Notes: generated by a model from the letters alone, not told the origin. Shown: positions 52,128 to 61,694, counted from the stretch's first letter. The stretch: DNA of 64,000 nucleotides from Buttiauxella sp965119215 (GCA_965119215.1 CBCPKK010000018.1:1-64000); one strand, 5' to 3'. Made by a program: numbers and translations.

Positions 52128-54368
52128 TTAGAAGCGGAATGTTGCAGTCGCAACGACCTGACGTTCAGCACCCCAGAAGCAACCATAGGTGTTGAAACAG
52201 CTGGCAACGTATTCACGATCGAATAGGTTGTTCACATGAACAGCCACGTTGGAACCAGCCATGCCTACACGCGCAAGATCGTAGCGCACCAGGGCATCGA
52301 CTACAGTATAACTACCCACTTTGAAGGAGTTCGCCGGGTCGCCATAGCTGGATCCGGTGAAGCGTCCGCCAGTGCCTAACGTCAGACCAGACAGTGCGCC
52401 ATCAAAGAAGGTGTAGTCGGCCCACAGTGAAGCCATATGTTTTGGCACCTGTGCTGGCGTGTTGCCTTTGTAGTTGGTGTCCGTGGTGTACTCAGCCTCG
52501 GTGTAGGTGTAAGAACCGACTACGTTAACGCTCGCAGACAGTGCCGCTTTCGCTTCAACTTCAACGCCACGTGAGCGAATTTCACCACCTTCAACCGAGA
52601 AGAATGAACCCGCTGGGTCAGCCATCAGGTTGTTGGTTTTGGTCAATTGGTACACCGCACCGGTCAATACAATCGGACGGTCGCTCGGCACGTATTTCAG
52701 GCCAGCTTCGTACTGTTTACCTTTAGAAGGTGAGAACAGATTTCCCTGCACGTCGGTCTGTGAAGACGGTTCAAACGATTCGCTATAGCTGAAATACGGC
52801 GTTATACCGTTATCAAATAGATAGTTAACACCACCACGCCAAGTGAATTGAGTGTCATCACGTTTCGAAGTAGTACCAGCCACGCGGTTGTAGGATTCCT
52901 GATCGGCCCAGTCATAACGACCGCCCAACGTCACCAGCACTTTATCCCACTGCGCCTGGTCCTGAGCATACAGGCCCGTTTGCTTCTGGCGGTTCAGGAT
53001 CTGATACGGACCAGAGTTAGCCGGATCTTTCGAATTGAAATCGAAATCGGTGTACACCGGGTTGTAAAGATCTAGCAGCGGTACGGAGTCATCGTAACCA
53101 AACCAGGAGTTGATGTCGTTTCGCATACGCATAAAATCAACGCCCGTCAGCAGAGTGTGGTCCACTTCGCCTGTGGCAAATTTGCTCTGCAACTGGGTAT
53201 CAACTGTGAAGTTTTGCAGCTTCTCATCATCAACTACGTATTTGCGTGCCAGATAATGACCTTTGTCCGATGGCGCTAACGCCGCACATTGCTTGCTAAA
53301 GCTGTTAGCCGGATCGGAACAGACGCCGTAACCGTAGACGCTGTTTTGCGAAGTTTTGTTCTCGGCAAAGCGCAGATTCTGACGCACGGTAAAGATATCG
53401 TTGAATTCGTGGTCGAAGCTGTAGCCGACCATTTTCTCATTACGAGAATAAGTATTGTTCTTTGCACCTTCATTGAAGTCGGTAGGCAGACGATCGCCAT
53501 TTGGCAGCGGATCGACCGTTCCTTCTTTTGGCAACCAGCCGTAGTAACCCGTTTCAGGCTCATTCTGGAAGTAAGAGAGGAAAGTGAAGTTGGTTTTATC
53601 ATCTGGACGCCATGAGAAAGACGGCGCGATGGTGTAACGCTGCTCTTCCGCACGCTCTTGCTGCGCATTGTTCGAACGCGCCAGACCGGTCAAGCGGTAG
53701 GAGTACACGCCGTCATCATCCAGCGCATCGCTGAAGTCAAAGCCGGTCTGGAACAGGCTATCGGTGCCCACTTTAAACTGGATCTCTTTCAGCGGTTCCG
53801 TTGTCGGACGCTTACTGACCATGTTCAGCAAACCGCCAGGGCTGCTTTTGCCGTACAGAACGGAAACCGGACCACGCATGATTTCAGCGCGCTCAAGCAT
53901 ATAAGGATCAATCACCGCGTCGTTATAGAAGTTGCCTTGCATCTTCATACCGTCGAGGTAGTTATTCTGACTTTGACCATCAGCCGCAAAACCACGAATA
54001 ACCAGATAGTCATAAGTATTTGAGGCACCGCGGGTTCCTACTGCAACGCCAGGGGTATAACTCAGTGCTTCTTTCACCGATCTTGGCTGATGCAACGCCA
54101 TTTCTTCGGCGGTCACCACAGAAATCGACTGAGGTACCTTTTCGATAGGTGTATCGGTTTTGGTCCCGGTCGCAGACTGACGCGCAGCGATCGTGGCCGC
54201 AGGTCCCCATGCACTTTCTTGGGGAGCTGTGGCAGAAACGGTGATGGTATCTTCTTTGGTGGTGGTGTTGTCTGCGGCAAACGTGGGTGCACTGACTGCG
54301 GCTGCAACAAAGAATGCAAGTTTGCGGACGGAGGTATTGACTGATTGTCCGGAGGTTGAACGCGCCAT
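52128..54368 (-). CDS. fhuA: Ferrichrome outer membrane receptor FhuA
   Basis: TonB-dependent 22-strand barrel that imports ferrichrome; in E. coli it is also the receptor of phages T1, T5 and phi80, colicin M and microcin J25. 746-aa precursor: signal peptide cut after TFAA, TonB box near DTITVSA, plug to about residue 190, barrel ending VVATATFRF. Loop cysteines (YGVCSD, KQCAAL; ASCFNTYGC) are present. The mature part is very close to E. coli while the signal peptide is not. ATG 54368 chosen; a frame to 54455 adds a hydrophobic stretch that crosses the Fur site. Confidence 0.97.
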   Translation of the reverse strand: MARSTSGQSVNTSVRKLAFFVAAAVSAPTFAADNTTTKEDTITVSATAPQESAWGPAATIAARQSATGTKTDTPIEKVPQSISVVTAEEMALHQPRSVKEALSYTPGVAVGTRGASNTYDYLVIRGFAADGQSQNNYLDGMKMQGNFYNDAVIDPYMLERAEIMRGPVSVLYGKSSPGGLLNMVSKRPTTEPLKEIQFKVGTDSLFQTGFDFSDALDDDGVYSYRLTGLARSNNAQQERAEEQRYTIAPSFSWRPDDKTNFTFLSYFQNEPETGYYGWLPKEGTVDPLPNGDRLPTDFNEGAKNNTYSRNEKMVGYSFDHEFNDIFTVRQNLRFAENKTSQNSVYGYGVCSDPANSFSKQCAALAPSDKGHYLARKYVVDDEKLQNFTVDTQLQSKFATGEVDHTLLTGVDFMRMRNDINSWFGYDDSVPLLDLYNPVYTDFDFNSKDPANSGPYQILNRQKQTGLYAQDQAQWDKVLVTLGGRYDWADQESYNRVAGTTSKRDDTQFTWRGGVNYLFDNGITPYFSYSESFEPSSQTDVQGNLFSPSKGKQYEAGLKYVPSDRPIVLTGAVYQLTKTNNLMADPAGSFFSVEGGEIRSRGVEVEAKAALSASVNVVGSYTYTEAEYTTDTNYKGNTPAQVPKHMASLWADYTFFDGALSGLTLGTGGRFTGSSYGDPANSFKVGSYTVVDALVRYDLARVGMAGSNVAVHVNNLFDREYVASCFNTYGCFWGAERQVVATATFRF

Positions 54369-54395
54369 TTTTATTTCTCTGATGAAGTGAAGAAT

Positions 54396-54419
54396 GATAA
54401 CGTAAACGATAATTATTAT
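54396..54419 (-). promoter_or_regulatory. Fur box of fhuACDB
   Basis: GATAAC-GTAAAC-GATAAT followed by TATTAT: on the + strand two good GATAAT-type hexamers and one poor one, then inverted half sites. It lies 28 to 51 bases before the fhuA ATG, where Fur with Fe2+ would block initiation. This matches the iron control known for fhu genes. Confidence 0.65.
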
Positions 54420-54525
54420 TATGCCGCAGAATAATAGACGAAACGGAAAGCGCATAGCAAGCAGGAAACACCCCTTAAAAGTGCGAGGGAATAATAATTA
54501 ACCAGAGTTATTGCAAGGGTTTAAC

Positions 54526-54560
54526 AAAAAAGAAAAGCCCCCGTTACAAACGGAGGCTTT
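54526..54560 (-). terminator. Terminator of mrcB
   Basis: Read leftward: stem AAGCCTCCGTT / AACGGGGGCTT (one G-T pair, 3-base loop) followed by TTCTTTTTTG. It separates mrcB from the fhu operon. Confidence 0.9.
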
Positions 54561-54578
54561 GTTGGAAAACTGCGAGGA

Positions 54579-57134
54579 TTATTTGCTGCCGAACATGTCC
54601 TTAATCCAACCGGCAACGCCATCACTACTTTGCTCTGGCTGCTTCTGAGGTTGTTGTGGCTGCTGTTGCGGCTGCTGAGTTTGTGGCTGCTGTGACTGGC
54701 TAAACGGATTGTTGGTCTGCTCAGCCTGTTGGCTTTGCTGGCACAGTCCGTCTGGATTTGTCGTCCACACTGGCAACACACGGTCACCACCGCCGCCGCA
54801 CTGGAAGTAACCCGCGCTATCAACGCTCATATCAACGATATCTTCCGGTGGATTAAGTACCAGCGGAATTGGCGTCTGGTTAGCAAGATAACGTTGGTAG
54901 AGCGACATCGCCCCGCTCGCACCGTACAGTTTGGTCGGCTGGTTGTTATCGCGCCCAACCCAGGTAATCGCCACTTCTTTGCCATCAATGCCGGCAAACC
55001 AGGTATCTACGTTGTCATTCGTGGTGCCCGTTTTCCCAGCCAGATGCAGGTTCGGGTATTTCCCACCCAATGCGCGCCCCGTACCGCGAGCCATAACCTG
55101 TTGCATGGTGAACAGCGTCATATAAGCAGCCTGGGGAGGAACAGCCTGTTCCGCCTGCGGGAAGCTTTGATACAGCACGGTGCCGTCTTCAGCAATAACC
55201 GAACGCAATGCTGAAAGCGTTGCACGATTACCGCCGCTGGCGATGGTCTGGAATGCCTGAGCCACTTCGATTGGCGTCAAGTTCAACGCACCGAGCAACA
55301 TAGCAGGAACCGGAGTCAGCTGGTTTTGCGGTACACCAAGTTTTACCCAGGTGTCAGTGACTGCTGGCAAGCCCAGCGCCATACCCAGATTAACGGTCGG
55401 CACGTTCATCGAACGCGTTAGCGCATCCACCAGCATCACCTTGCCACTTTCACTGTAGCGACGGTCATCGTTTTGCGGCGACCACACTTGCCCGTTTGGC
55501 TGTTTCAGCGCGATTGGCGCATCGGCAATCCAGGTGTTCAGGCGGTAAGAGTCCGGCTGGCTTAATGCCGTCAGATAAGTCGCAGGTTTCGCCAGAGAAC
55601 CGATAGAACGGCGTGCCTGCATCGCGCGGTTAAAGCCAGCAAACTGCGTTTCCGCCCCGCCAACCATCGCACGAACTTCACCCGTTGAACGGTCAACGAT
55701 GACCATTGCCGCTTCAAGATCTTTCAGCTTACGGGACGCTCGCAGTACCGGAACCCCTTCGCTCACCGCTTTTTCTGCCGCATCCTGGGAAACGGAATCA
55801 AAGGTTGTGAAGATCTTCACGCCGGACAGGTCTTTAACTTTATCGCCAAGTTTGGCCTGGAGTTCATTACGCACCATCTGCATGAATGCAGGCTGTGGCG
55901 AAATCACCCCGCCACGCGGCTGCACACCCAGAGGGCGGGCGCTCAGCATGTCGTAAAGTTCCTGGTCAATGACCTTCTGCTCTTGCAGCAGGCGCAGCAC
56001 CAGGTTACGACGTTCCAGCGCCAGTTTCGGGTTACGCCACGGGTTGTAGATGGACGCCCCTTTCACCATGCCCACCAGCAACGCTTGCTGATCGAGGCTC
56101 AGTTCTTCTACCGGACGGCCAAAGTAGTACAGGCTCGCCAGAGGGAAACCGCGAATTTCGTTATCACCGCTCTGGCCGAGGTACACCTCGTTCAGATACA
56201 GCTCAAGGATGCGATCTTTACCGTAACGGGCGTCCATGATCAGCGCCATGTACGCTTCGTTCGCTTTACGCACGTAAGAACGTTCGCTCGACAGGAACAG
56301 GTTTTTCACTAACTGTTGCGTCAGCGTACTCGCGCCTTGCACTGTACGACCGGCGGTCAGGTTCGCCAGCACCGCACGACCGATAGAATAGAAACTGATC
56401 CCATCGTGCTCGTAGAAGTGCTTATCTTCGGTGGCGATCAGCGTATCAACCAGCAGATCCGGGAAACCGGCGCGTGGCACAAACAGACGCTGTTCACCGT
56501 TCGGCGAAGACAACATAGTTATCAGACGCGGGTCCAAACGGAAGAAACCGAAGCTGCGGTTGTTATCCATGTTCTGGATAGATTCCAGATGGTCGCCATC
56601 AAATATCAGACGTGCGCGGATCTGCCCTTCTTTACTGTCAGGGAAATCAAACGGACGACGGATCATCTCGATGCTGTTGCCCTGTACCGTAAATTCACCA
56701 GGGCGCGTCATGCGCGTTACCTGACGGTACTGGGTCGCTTCCAGCAGGTTAACCATCTCTTTTTTGCTGTACGGCATGTCTGGCTCAAGGTTCACCATCC
56801 GGCCATATACTGCCGCCGGGAGCTGCCAGACTTTGCCATCAATGCGAGTACGGATCTTCTGGTCGAGGTAGACGCCGTAAATCACAAGCAGCACGACGAA
56901 AACGACAAACAGTTTTATTAAGAACCACAACCAGCGGCGCTTTTTACGTGGTGGACGGCCATTACCGCCGCTACCTTTTCCTTTGCGTGGCGGCATCGGT
57001 TCCTCGTCATCATAATCATCGTCGTAATCCTCGTCATACTCCTCATCCCGGAGTCGACGGCGGCTTACTTTCTCTTTTGCGGGACGTGAAGGTTTGCCTT
57101 TACGTCCAATCGGTTCGCGGTCATTCCCCGCCAT
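54579..57134 (-). CDS. mrcB: Bifunctional penicillin-binding protein 1B
   Basis: Glycosyltransferase and transpeptidase that makes peptidoglycan, activated by LpoB. 851 aa (E. coli 844). Order: basic and acidic cytoplasmic tail with Asp/Tyr repeats, membrane helix (about 68-90), UB2H domain, GT51 with catalytic Glu in ATEDKHFYEH, transpeptidase with SxxK (RSIGSLAKP), SMN and KTG (AGKTGTT). The C-terminal tail is Gln/Pro-rich (about 790-835), ending GWIKDMFGSK. An internal Met47 matches the gamma-form start of E. coli. ATG 57134 (MAGNDREPIG) chosen by homology. Confidence 0.97.
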   Translation of the reverse strand: MAGNDREPIGRKGKPSRPAKEKVSRRRLRDEEYDEDYDDDYDDEEPMPPRKGKGSGGNGRPPRKKRRWLWFLIKLFVVFVVLLVIYGVYLDQKIRTRIDGKVWQLPAAVYGRMVNLEPDMPYSKKEMVNLLEATQYRQVTRMTRPGEFTVQGNSIEMIRRPFDFPDSKEGQIRARLIFDGDHLESIQNMDNNRSFGFFRLDPRLITMLSSPNGEQRLFVPRAGFPDLLVDTLIATEDKHFYEHDGISFYSIGRAVLANLTAGRTVQGASTLTQQLVKNLFLSSERSYVRKANEAYMALIMDARYGKDRILELYLNEVYLGQSGDNEIRGFPLASLYYFGRPVEELSLDQQALLVGMVKGASIYNPWRNPKLALERRNLVLRLLQEQKVIDQELYDMLSARPLGVQPRGGVISPQPAFMQMVRNELQAKLGDKVKDLSGVKIFTTFDSVSQDAAEKAVSEGVPVLRASRKLKDLEAAMVIVDRSTGEVRAMVGGAETQFAGFNRAMQARRSIGSLAKPATYLTALSQPDSYRLNTWIADAPIALKQPNGQVWSPQNDDRRYSESGKVMLVDALTRSMNVPTVNLGMALGLPAVTDTWVKLGVPQNQLTPVPAMLLGALNLTPIEVAQAFQTIASGGNRATLSALRSVIAEDGTVLYQSFPQAEQAVPPQAAYMTLFTMQQVMARGTGRALGGKYPNLHLAGKTGTTNDNVDTWFAGIDGKEVAITWVGRDNNQPTKLYGASGAMSLYQRYLANQTPIPLVLNPPEDIVDMSVDSAGYFQCGGGGDRVLPVWTTNPDGLCQQSQQAEQTNNPFSQSQQPQTQQPQQQPQQPQKQPEQSSDGVAGWIKDMFGSK

Positions 57135-57213
57135 TGCTTTCTCCACCAAAAATAAGGCGCACGGCCTGATTCTCCTTTCTTCCGCCAAAGGCGAAAGAGG
57201 AAATCTCTCAAAG

Positions 57214-59646
57214 TTATTGGTACTTTTTAGTGCGCCGCGTAGGCAGCGCTTCTGCTGGCGAATCCGGCCAGACGTGCTTTGGATAACGTCCTTTCATCTC
57301 TTTTTGCACTTCCCGATACGCACCGTTCCAGAAAGCGGTTAAATCACGCGTTATCTGCAAAGGGCGCTGTGCCGGGGAGAGCAGTTCCAGAACTAGCGGT
57401 ACACGGCCTTCGGCAATGACAGGCGTTCGCGCTTCACCAAACATTTCCTGCATGCGAACAGCAAGAACTGGCGGGTTTTCATCATCATAGCGAATCGCTA
57501 TCTGGCTTCCGGTCGGCACAGTGTAATGAGTTGGCAGCGCACTATCCAGACGAACGCGCGCGTTCCAGTCGAGTAGATTGTGTAACGCTCTTGTGACATC
57601 AATGTTTTTCAGCGCGCGAAGCGAGTGTACACCATGCAGTTCAGGTAATAACCAGCGGTCTAAGGTATGCAGCAGGGAATCATCCGAAACATCAGGCCAT
57701 TTCAGTTCCGGCAGCCATTTTGCCGCACAGGCCAGGCGCAAACGGTATTGCTGCGCCTGTGGCGACCAGTTCAACACCGCCAGGCCTTTATCGCGAATAC
57801 CGTTGAGCATTGCCTGATGCAGCTCGTCTTCGGAGGGTTTTGCCAACGGCTGGACTTTCAACACCAGTTTGCCAATCTGCGTGCGGCGAAACGCTTTGAG
57901 CGTGCCTTGCGTTTCATCCCACTCCACGGAATCGCTTTGCGTCAGCAACACCGGGCATTGAGCCGCCAGCGCGTCAATGTCCACCGGAACAGCCTGCAAA
58001 ATACGCGCATCTGGCGTATTGCTGCCCTGCAATAATAGAGGCGCCAGTAACCATTCGTAGCGCGTTAGCGGATCGTCCTGATTAAGCATCGCCCCCATGC
58101 CATTGGCTAATTGATAGCGACCATCCTGACCACGTCGCCGCGCGATTCGATCGGGAAAAGCCTGAGCTAATAATGGGGCGACAAGCGAAAAATCAGCTTC
58201 ACCACCGCGACTATTAAGCCGTTTAAGTAACTGAGTGCTGCGCTGTTGCCAGTTATCCTGGCGTCGGCTGAATGCGTTTCGTAAATCGCTATCCTGGCCA
58301 CGCGGTGGTTCTTCAAGAATCGCCACCAGGCGTGCTGCTGTCGCCTGTTCATCCGCTGTTTTAGCCGCAACTAGCATGGCCGCAAAGCGCGGGTCATTGC
58401 CCAGATTAGCCATTTTCTGGCCGATGGCCGTAAGACGGTTTTGCTCATCTAACGCATTGAGCCCGCGTAGCAGAGTTCGCGCAGCCGCAAGATTGACGGC
58501 AGAAGGCGTATCAAGCCAGGTCAGTTCGTTCGGGTCATTGCAGCCCCATTGCAGTAAATCGAGCAGCAAACCAGACAAGTCGCTTTGCAGAATCTCCGGC
58601 TCGCTTTGCATCGCCGCTCGCTCTGCCTGTTCCGCACTGGTTAAGTGCAAACAGATCCCAGGCTCCAGACGCCCCGCTCGCCCGGCACGCTGGATCATCG
58701 ACGCCTGGCTAATGCGCTGGGTCAGAAGCCGCGTTAATCCAGTGCGAGCATCAAAACGCGCGACTCGCTCTTGTGCGGTATCCACCACCAGACGAATCCC
58801 TTCAATGGTTAGACTGGTTTCGGCAATGTTGGTCGCCAGCACGACTTTACGCATGCCGTTTGCCGCAGGCAGAATGGCTTTACGCTGTTCGCTCAGCGGT
58901 AACGCGCCATATAACGGGCAAAGCTGTACATCGTTTGCCACGCGTTCCTGCAACTGCTGCTGAACACGCTGAATTTCCCCGACGCCGGGCAAAAATAGCA
59001 GCAGCGATCCAGACTCTTCACGCAGTAAGTTCGCCACCGCAATGGCAACCGCTTCATCAAAACGTTGATGGGTGGAAAGTGGGCTATAGCGGCGATCCAC
59101 GGGGAATGCCCGCCCTTCGGAGCTGATAACTGGCGCATCGGGTAAACACTGTTGAAGGCGCGAATTATCAAGCGTTGCTGACATAATCAGTAATTTGAGA
59201 TCGTCACGCAGACCTTGCTGCACATCGAGCAACAGCGCTAATGCCAGATCGGCTTGCAGGCTACGCTCGTGAAATTCATCGAGGATCACCAGCGCCACAC
59301 CGCCAAGTTCCGGATCGTGCTGGATCATGCGCGTCAGAATCCCTTCGGTCACGACTTCGAGTTTTGTATTTGGCCCGACGCAGGTTTCAGCGCGCATTCG
59401 ATAACCGACCGTTTCACCCGGTTTTTCACCCAGCAATTCGGCAAGCCGTTGCGCCACATTGCGCGCAGCCAGCCGACGCGGTTCCAGAAGCAGAATGCGA
59501 CCGCCTAAGTTTGCCTGCTGTAAAATTTGCAGCGGCAACCAGGTCGATTTACCCGCACCGGTCGGCGCGCTCAGTAAAACCTGCGGCGCATTTTGCAAGG
59601 CGTTAAGAATATCGGGTAGCACTGCGGCGACCGGTAATGACGGCAC
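57214..59646 (-). CDS. hrpB: ATP-dependent RNA helicase HrpB
   Basis: DEAH-type helicase of unknown in vivo substrate. 810 aa (E. coli 809). Motif I APTGAGKSTW (about 28-37), motif II DEFH (not the standard DEAH, as in the family), motif III SAT, motif VI QRAGRAGR, then helicase-associated and C-terminal HrpB domains. I start at GTG 59646 (VPSLPVAAVLPD) because GGAG lies 7 bases before it and E. coli homology begins there. A TTG at 59673 would add nine residues. Confidence 0.93.
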   Translation of the reverse strand: MPSLPVAAVLPDILNALQNAPQVLLSAPTGAGKSTWLPLQILQQANLGGRILLLEPRRLAARNVAQRLAELLGEKPGETVGYRMRAETCVGPNTKLEVVTEGILTRMIQHDPELGGVALVILDEFHERSLQADLALALLLDVQQGLRDDLKLLIMSATLDNSRLQQCLPDAPVISSEGRAFPVDRRYSPLSTHQRFDEAVAIAVANLLREESGSLLLFLPGVGEIQRVQQQLQERVANDVQLCPLYGALPLSEQRKAILPAANGMRKVVLATNIAETSLTIEGIRLVVDTAQERVARFDARTGLTRLLTQRISQASMIQRAGRAGRLEPGICLHLTSAEQAERAAMQSEPEILQSDLSGLLLDLLQWGCNDPNELTWLDTPSAVNLAAARTLLRGLNALDEQNRLTAIGQKMANLGNDPRFAAMLVAAKTADEQATAARLVAILEEPPRGQDSDLRNAFSRRQDNWQQRSTQLLKRLNSRGGEADFSLVAPLLAQAFPDRIARRRGQDGRYQLANGMGAMLNQDDPLTRYEWLLAPLLLQGSNTPDARILQAVPVDIDALAAQCPVLLTQSDSVEWDETQGTLKAFRRTQIGKLVLKVQPLAKPSEDELHQAMLNGIRDKGLAVLNWSPQAQQYRLRLACAAKWLPELKWPDVSDDSLLHTLDRWLLPELHGVHSLRALKNIDVTRALHNLLDWNARVRLDSALPTHYTVPTGSQIAIRYDDENPPVLAVRMQEMFGEARTPVIAEGRVPLVLELLSPAQRPLQITRDLTAFWNGAYREVQKEMKGRYPKHVWPDSPAEALPTRRTKKYQ

Positions 59647-59729
59647 AAACGGCTCCAAAAGGGTATTATCCAAAGTTCGCTATTGTAGCATTACGTGAAT
59701 CTATAACCGAGAGACTGAGAGACCCAACC

Positions 59730-60269
59730 ATGGCTGAGACTCGCCGTCTGTTTTTTGCCCTCGAATTGCCCGAAGAGATACAACAGCAGATTATCCAGTG
59801 GCGCGCCACGCAGTTCCCGGAAGATGCCGGACGCCCGGTAGCCGCCGCAAACTTACATCTGACACTCGCGTTTTTAGGTGATATCAGCGCTGAAAAACAA
59901 AAAGCGCTTAGTCAGCTTGCCGGACGGATACGCCAAAACGGTTTTACCCTAACGTTGGATGACGCCGGGCAATGGCTGCGATCAAACGTGGTGTGGATTG
60001 GCCCACGCCATGCGCCGTTAGGCCTGATACAACTGGCGAATATGTTACGTGCGCAGGCGGCTCGCAGCGGTTGCTACCAAAGCCCACAGCCGTTTCATCC
60101 GCATATAACGCTGTATCGTAATACGCCGCGCGCAGTCTCAATTCCGCAGCCCAATTTTCGCTGGCAATACAAAGTTAATGAGTTTGTGTTGTATGAGTCC
60201 GTTTTCAGACAAGGGCGAACACGCTACCAGGCACTACAACGCTGGTCATTAAGTAATAAGGAAGAGTGA
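59730..60269 (+). CDS. thpR: RNA 2',3'-cyclic phosphodiesterase ThpR
   Basis: 2H phosphoesterase (LigT family) that opens 2',3'-cyclic phosphates on RNA and shows 2'-5' ligase activity in vitro. 179 aa with both HxTx motifs, HLTLAFLGD (about 45) and HPHITLY (about 128). ATG 59730 (MAETRRLFFAL) chosen by homology; a longer frame from 59637 overlaps the divergent hrpB start. It abuts sfsA with no gap. Confidence 0.94.
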   Translation: MAETRRLFFALELPEEIQQQIIQWRATQFPEDAGRPVAAANLHLTLAFLGDISAEKQKALSQLAGRIRQNGFTLTLDDAGQWLRSNVVWIGPRHAPLGLIQLANMLRAQAARSGCYQSPQPFHPHITLYRNTPRAVSIPQPNFRWQYKVNEFVLYESVFRQGRTRYQALQRWSLSNKEE

Positions 60270-60974
60270 ATGGAATTTACCCCGCCTCTACAGCAGGCCA
60301 CGCTAATCAAACGCTATAAACGCTTTCTGGCTGATGTCGTTACCCCTTCCGGCGAAGAACTCACGCTGCACTGCCCAAACACTGGGGCAATGACCGGTTG
60401 TGCAACGCCTGGCGACACCGTTTGGTACTCCACGTCAGATAATCCAACCCGTAAATATCCCCACACCTGGGAAATAACTCAGACGCAAAATGGCGAATTT
60501 ATCTGCGTAAATACGCTGCGAGCAAATACGGTAGTTAAGGAAGCATTAAGCGCCGAAAGCATTGCAGAATTAATTGGTTACACAACAATAAAAAGTGAAG
60601 TGAAATACGGTGCAGAACGCAGCCGGATTGATTTTATGTTACAGGCAGATTGCAAGGTTAACTGCTATATTGAAGTGAAATCAGTCACGTTATCACAACA
60701 AGGATGTGGATATTTCCCGGATGCCGTCAGCCTGCGAGGGCAGAAGCATTTGAGAGAGTTGATGAACGTGGTTATGCAGGGCGAACGCGCGGTGCTGCTG
60801 TTTGCAGTATTGCATTCCGCTATCACCCAGGTTTCCCCGGCACGCCACATCGACGCAAAATATGCGCAGCTATTAGGCGAGGCGCAACAGTGTGGAGTAG
60901 AGATAATTGCCTGGAAGGCAGAACTTTCTGCACAAGGGCTTACTCTAATTTCGCCGTTGCCAGTCTGTTTATAA
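60270..60974 (+). CDS. sfsA: DNA-binding sugar fermentation stimulation protein SfsA
   Basis: 234 aa, E. coli length. Named for stimulating maltose genes in the absence of CRP-cAMP; binds DNA nonspecifically through an OB-like N-terminal domain. The C-terminal part resembles a PD-(D/E)XK nuclease fold (RIDFML ... CYIEVKSVTL). ATG begins immediately after the thpR stop. The GGAAGAG just upstream serves as ribosome-binding site. Confidence 0.94.
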   Translation: MEFTPPLQQATLIKRYKRFLADVVTPSGEELTLHCPNTGAMTGCATPGDTVWYSTSDNPTRKYPHTWEITQTQNGEFICVNTLRANTVVKEALSAESIAELIGYTTIKSEVKYGAERSRIDFMLQADCKVNCYIEVKSVTLSQQGCGYFPDAVSLRGQKHLRELMNVVMQGERAVLLFAVLHSAITQVSPARHIDAKYAQLLGEAQQCGVEIIAWKAELSAQGLTLISPLPVCL

Positions 60975-61070
60975 TTTTTTAATAAAGAGCTGTTAACGTC
61001 TGTCTGTTTTGTGTGCTGGTGGTTCGCGTAAATACGCTTTTCTTCACAGGCTTGTCAAGAGAGGAATTTA

Positions 61071-61076
61071 TATAAT
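61071..61076 (+). promoter_or_regulatory. dksA -10 element
   Basis: Consensus TATAAT in the 188-base sfsA-dksA gap, with AGGCTT 17 bases upstream as a weak -35. A small CCCCT/AGGGG hairpin (61121-61133) lies in the resulting leader. Confidence 0.5.
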
Positions 61077-61162
61077 TGCCATCCTGAAAAGCATCTGCTA
61101 TTTATAGCGGCCTGATTTTCCCCCTACCAGGGGACCGATAGTGCGTGTTAAGGAGAAACAAC

Positions 61163-61618
61163 ATGCAAGAAGGGCAAAAGCGTAAAACATCGTCCCTGAG
61201 TATCCTCGCCATCGCTGGGGTGGAGCCGTATCAGGAGAAAGCGGGCGAAGAGTATATGAACGAAGCCCAGCTGTCGCACTTCAAGCTTATTCTTGAAGCC
61301 TGGCGTAGCCAACTTATGGATGAAGTTGATCGCACGGTAACGCATATGCAGGATGAAGCTGCTAACTTCCCGGACCCGGTAGACCGTGCAGCCCAGGAAG
61401 AAGAATTCAGCCTTGAACTGCGTAACCGTGACAGGGAACGTAAACTGATCAAGAAAATCGAGAAGACGCTCAAGAAAGTAGAAGACGAAGATTTCGGTTT
61501 CTGCGAATCCTGTGGTGTTGAAATCGGCATCCGCCGCCTCGAAGCTCGCCCGACAGCTGATCTGTGCATTGACTGCAAAACGTTGGCAGAAATTCGCGAA
61601 AAACAAATGGCCGGCTAA
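61163..61618 (+). CDS. dksA: RNA polymerase-binding transcription factor DksA
   Basis: Enters the RNA polymerase secondary channel and with ppGpp controls rRNA and amino acid promoters, such as the rRNA P1 at the other end of this window. 151 aa as in E. coli: coiled coil with the acidic tip DPVDRAAQEEE (about Asp71, Asp74) and a four-cysteine zinc finger (CESC ... CIDC, 114-138). AAGGAGA precedes ATG 61163. It is followed by gluQ with an intervening hairpin. Confidence 0.98.
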   Translation: MQEGQKRKTSSLSILAIAGVEPYQEKAGEEYMNEAQLSHFKLILEAWRSQLMDEVDRTVTHMQDEAANFPDPVDRAAQEEEFSLELRNRDRERKLIKKIEKTLKKVEDEDFGFCESCGVEIGIRRLEARPTADLCIDCKTLAEIREKQMAG

Positions 61619-61646
61619 CGGCTCGCAATTTCAGAATATTCATAAT

Positions 61647-61670
61647 GGCGGGAGTCTCTCCCGCCTTATT
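61647..61670 (+). terminator. Terminator/attenuator between dksA and gluQ
   Basis: Perfect 8-bp stem GGCGGGAG / CTCCCGCC with a TCT loop, then TTATTCATTT. The T tract is weak, so some transcription into gluQ and pcnB is expected. Confidence 0.75.
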
Positions 61671-61694
61671 CATTTCTGGCCTGCCGCAACACAT

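Noticed and set aside
54369..54455. N-terminal extension of fhuA with a very hydrophobic stretch (CGIIIIIVYVIIL)
   Set aside because: It covers the Fur site and A/T-rich promoter; FhuA homology and a normal signal peptide begin at 54368.
54640..54730. CAG/CTG-like tandem repeat DNA
   Set aside because: It is the coding sequence of the Gln/Pro-rich PBP1B tail; the repeat is irregular and not a satellite or CRISPR.
56316..56921. 201-codon open frame opposite mrcB
   Set aside because: Shadow of mrcB on the other strand with no promoter, ribosome-binding site or recognisable domain.
59647..59673. TTG start for hrpB nine codons upstream
   Set aside because: GTG at 59646 has GGAG upstream and matches the family start; the TTG cannot be excluded but is less likely.
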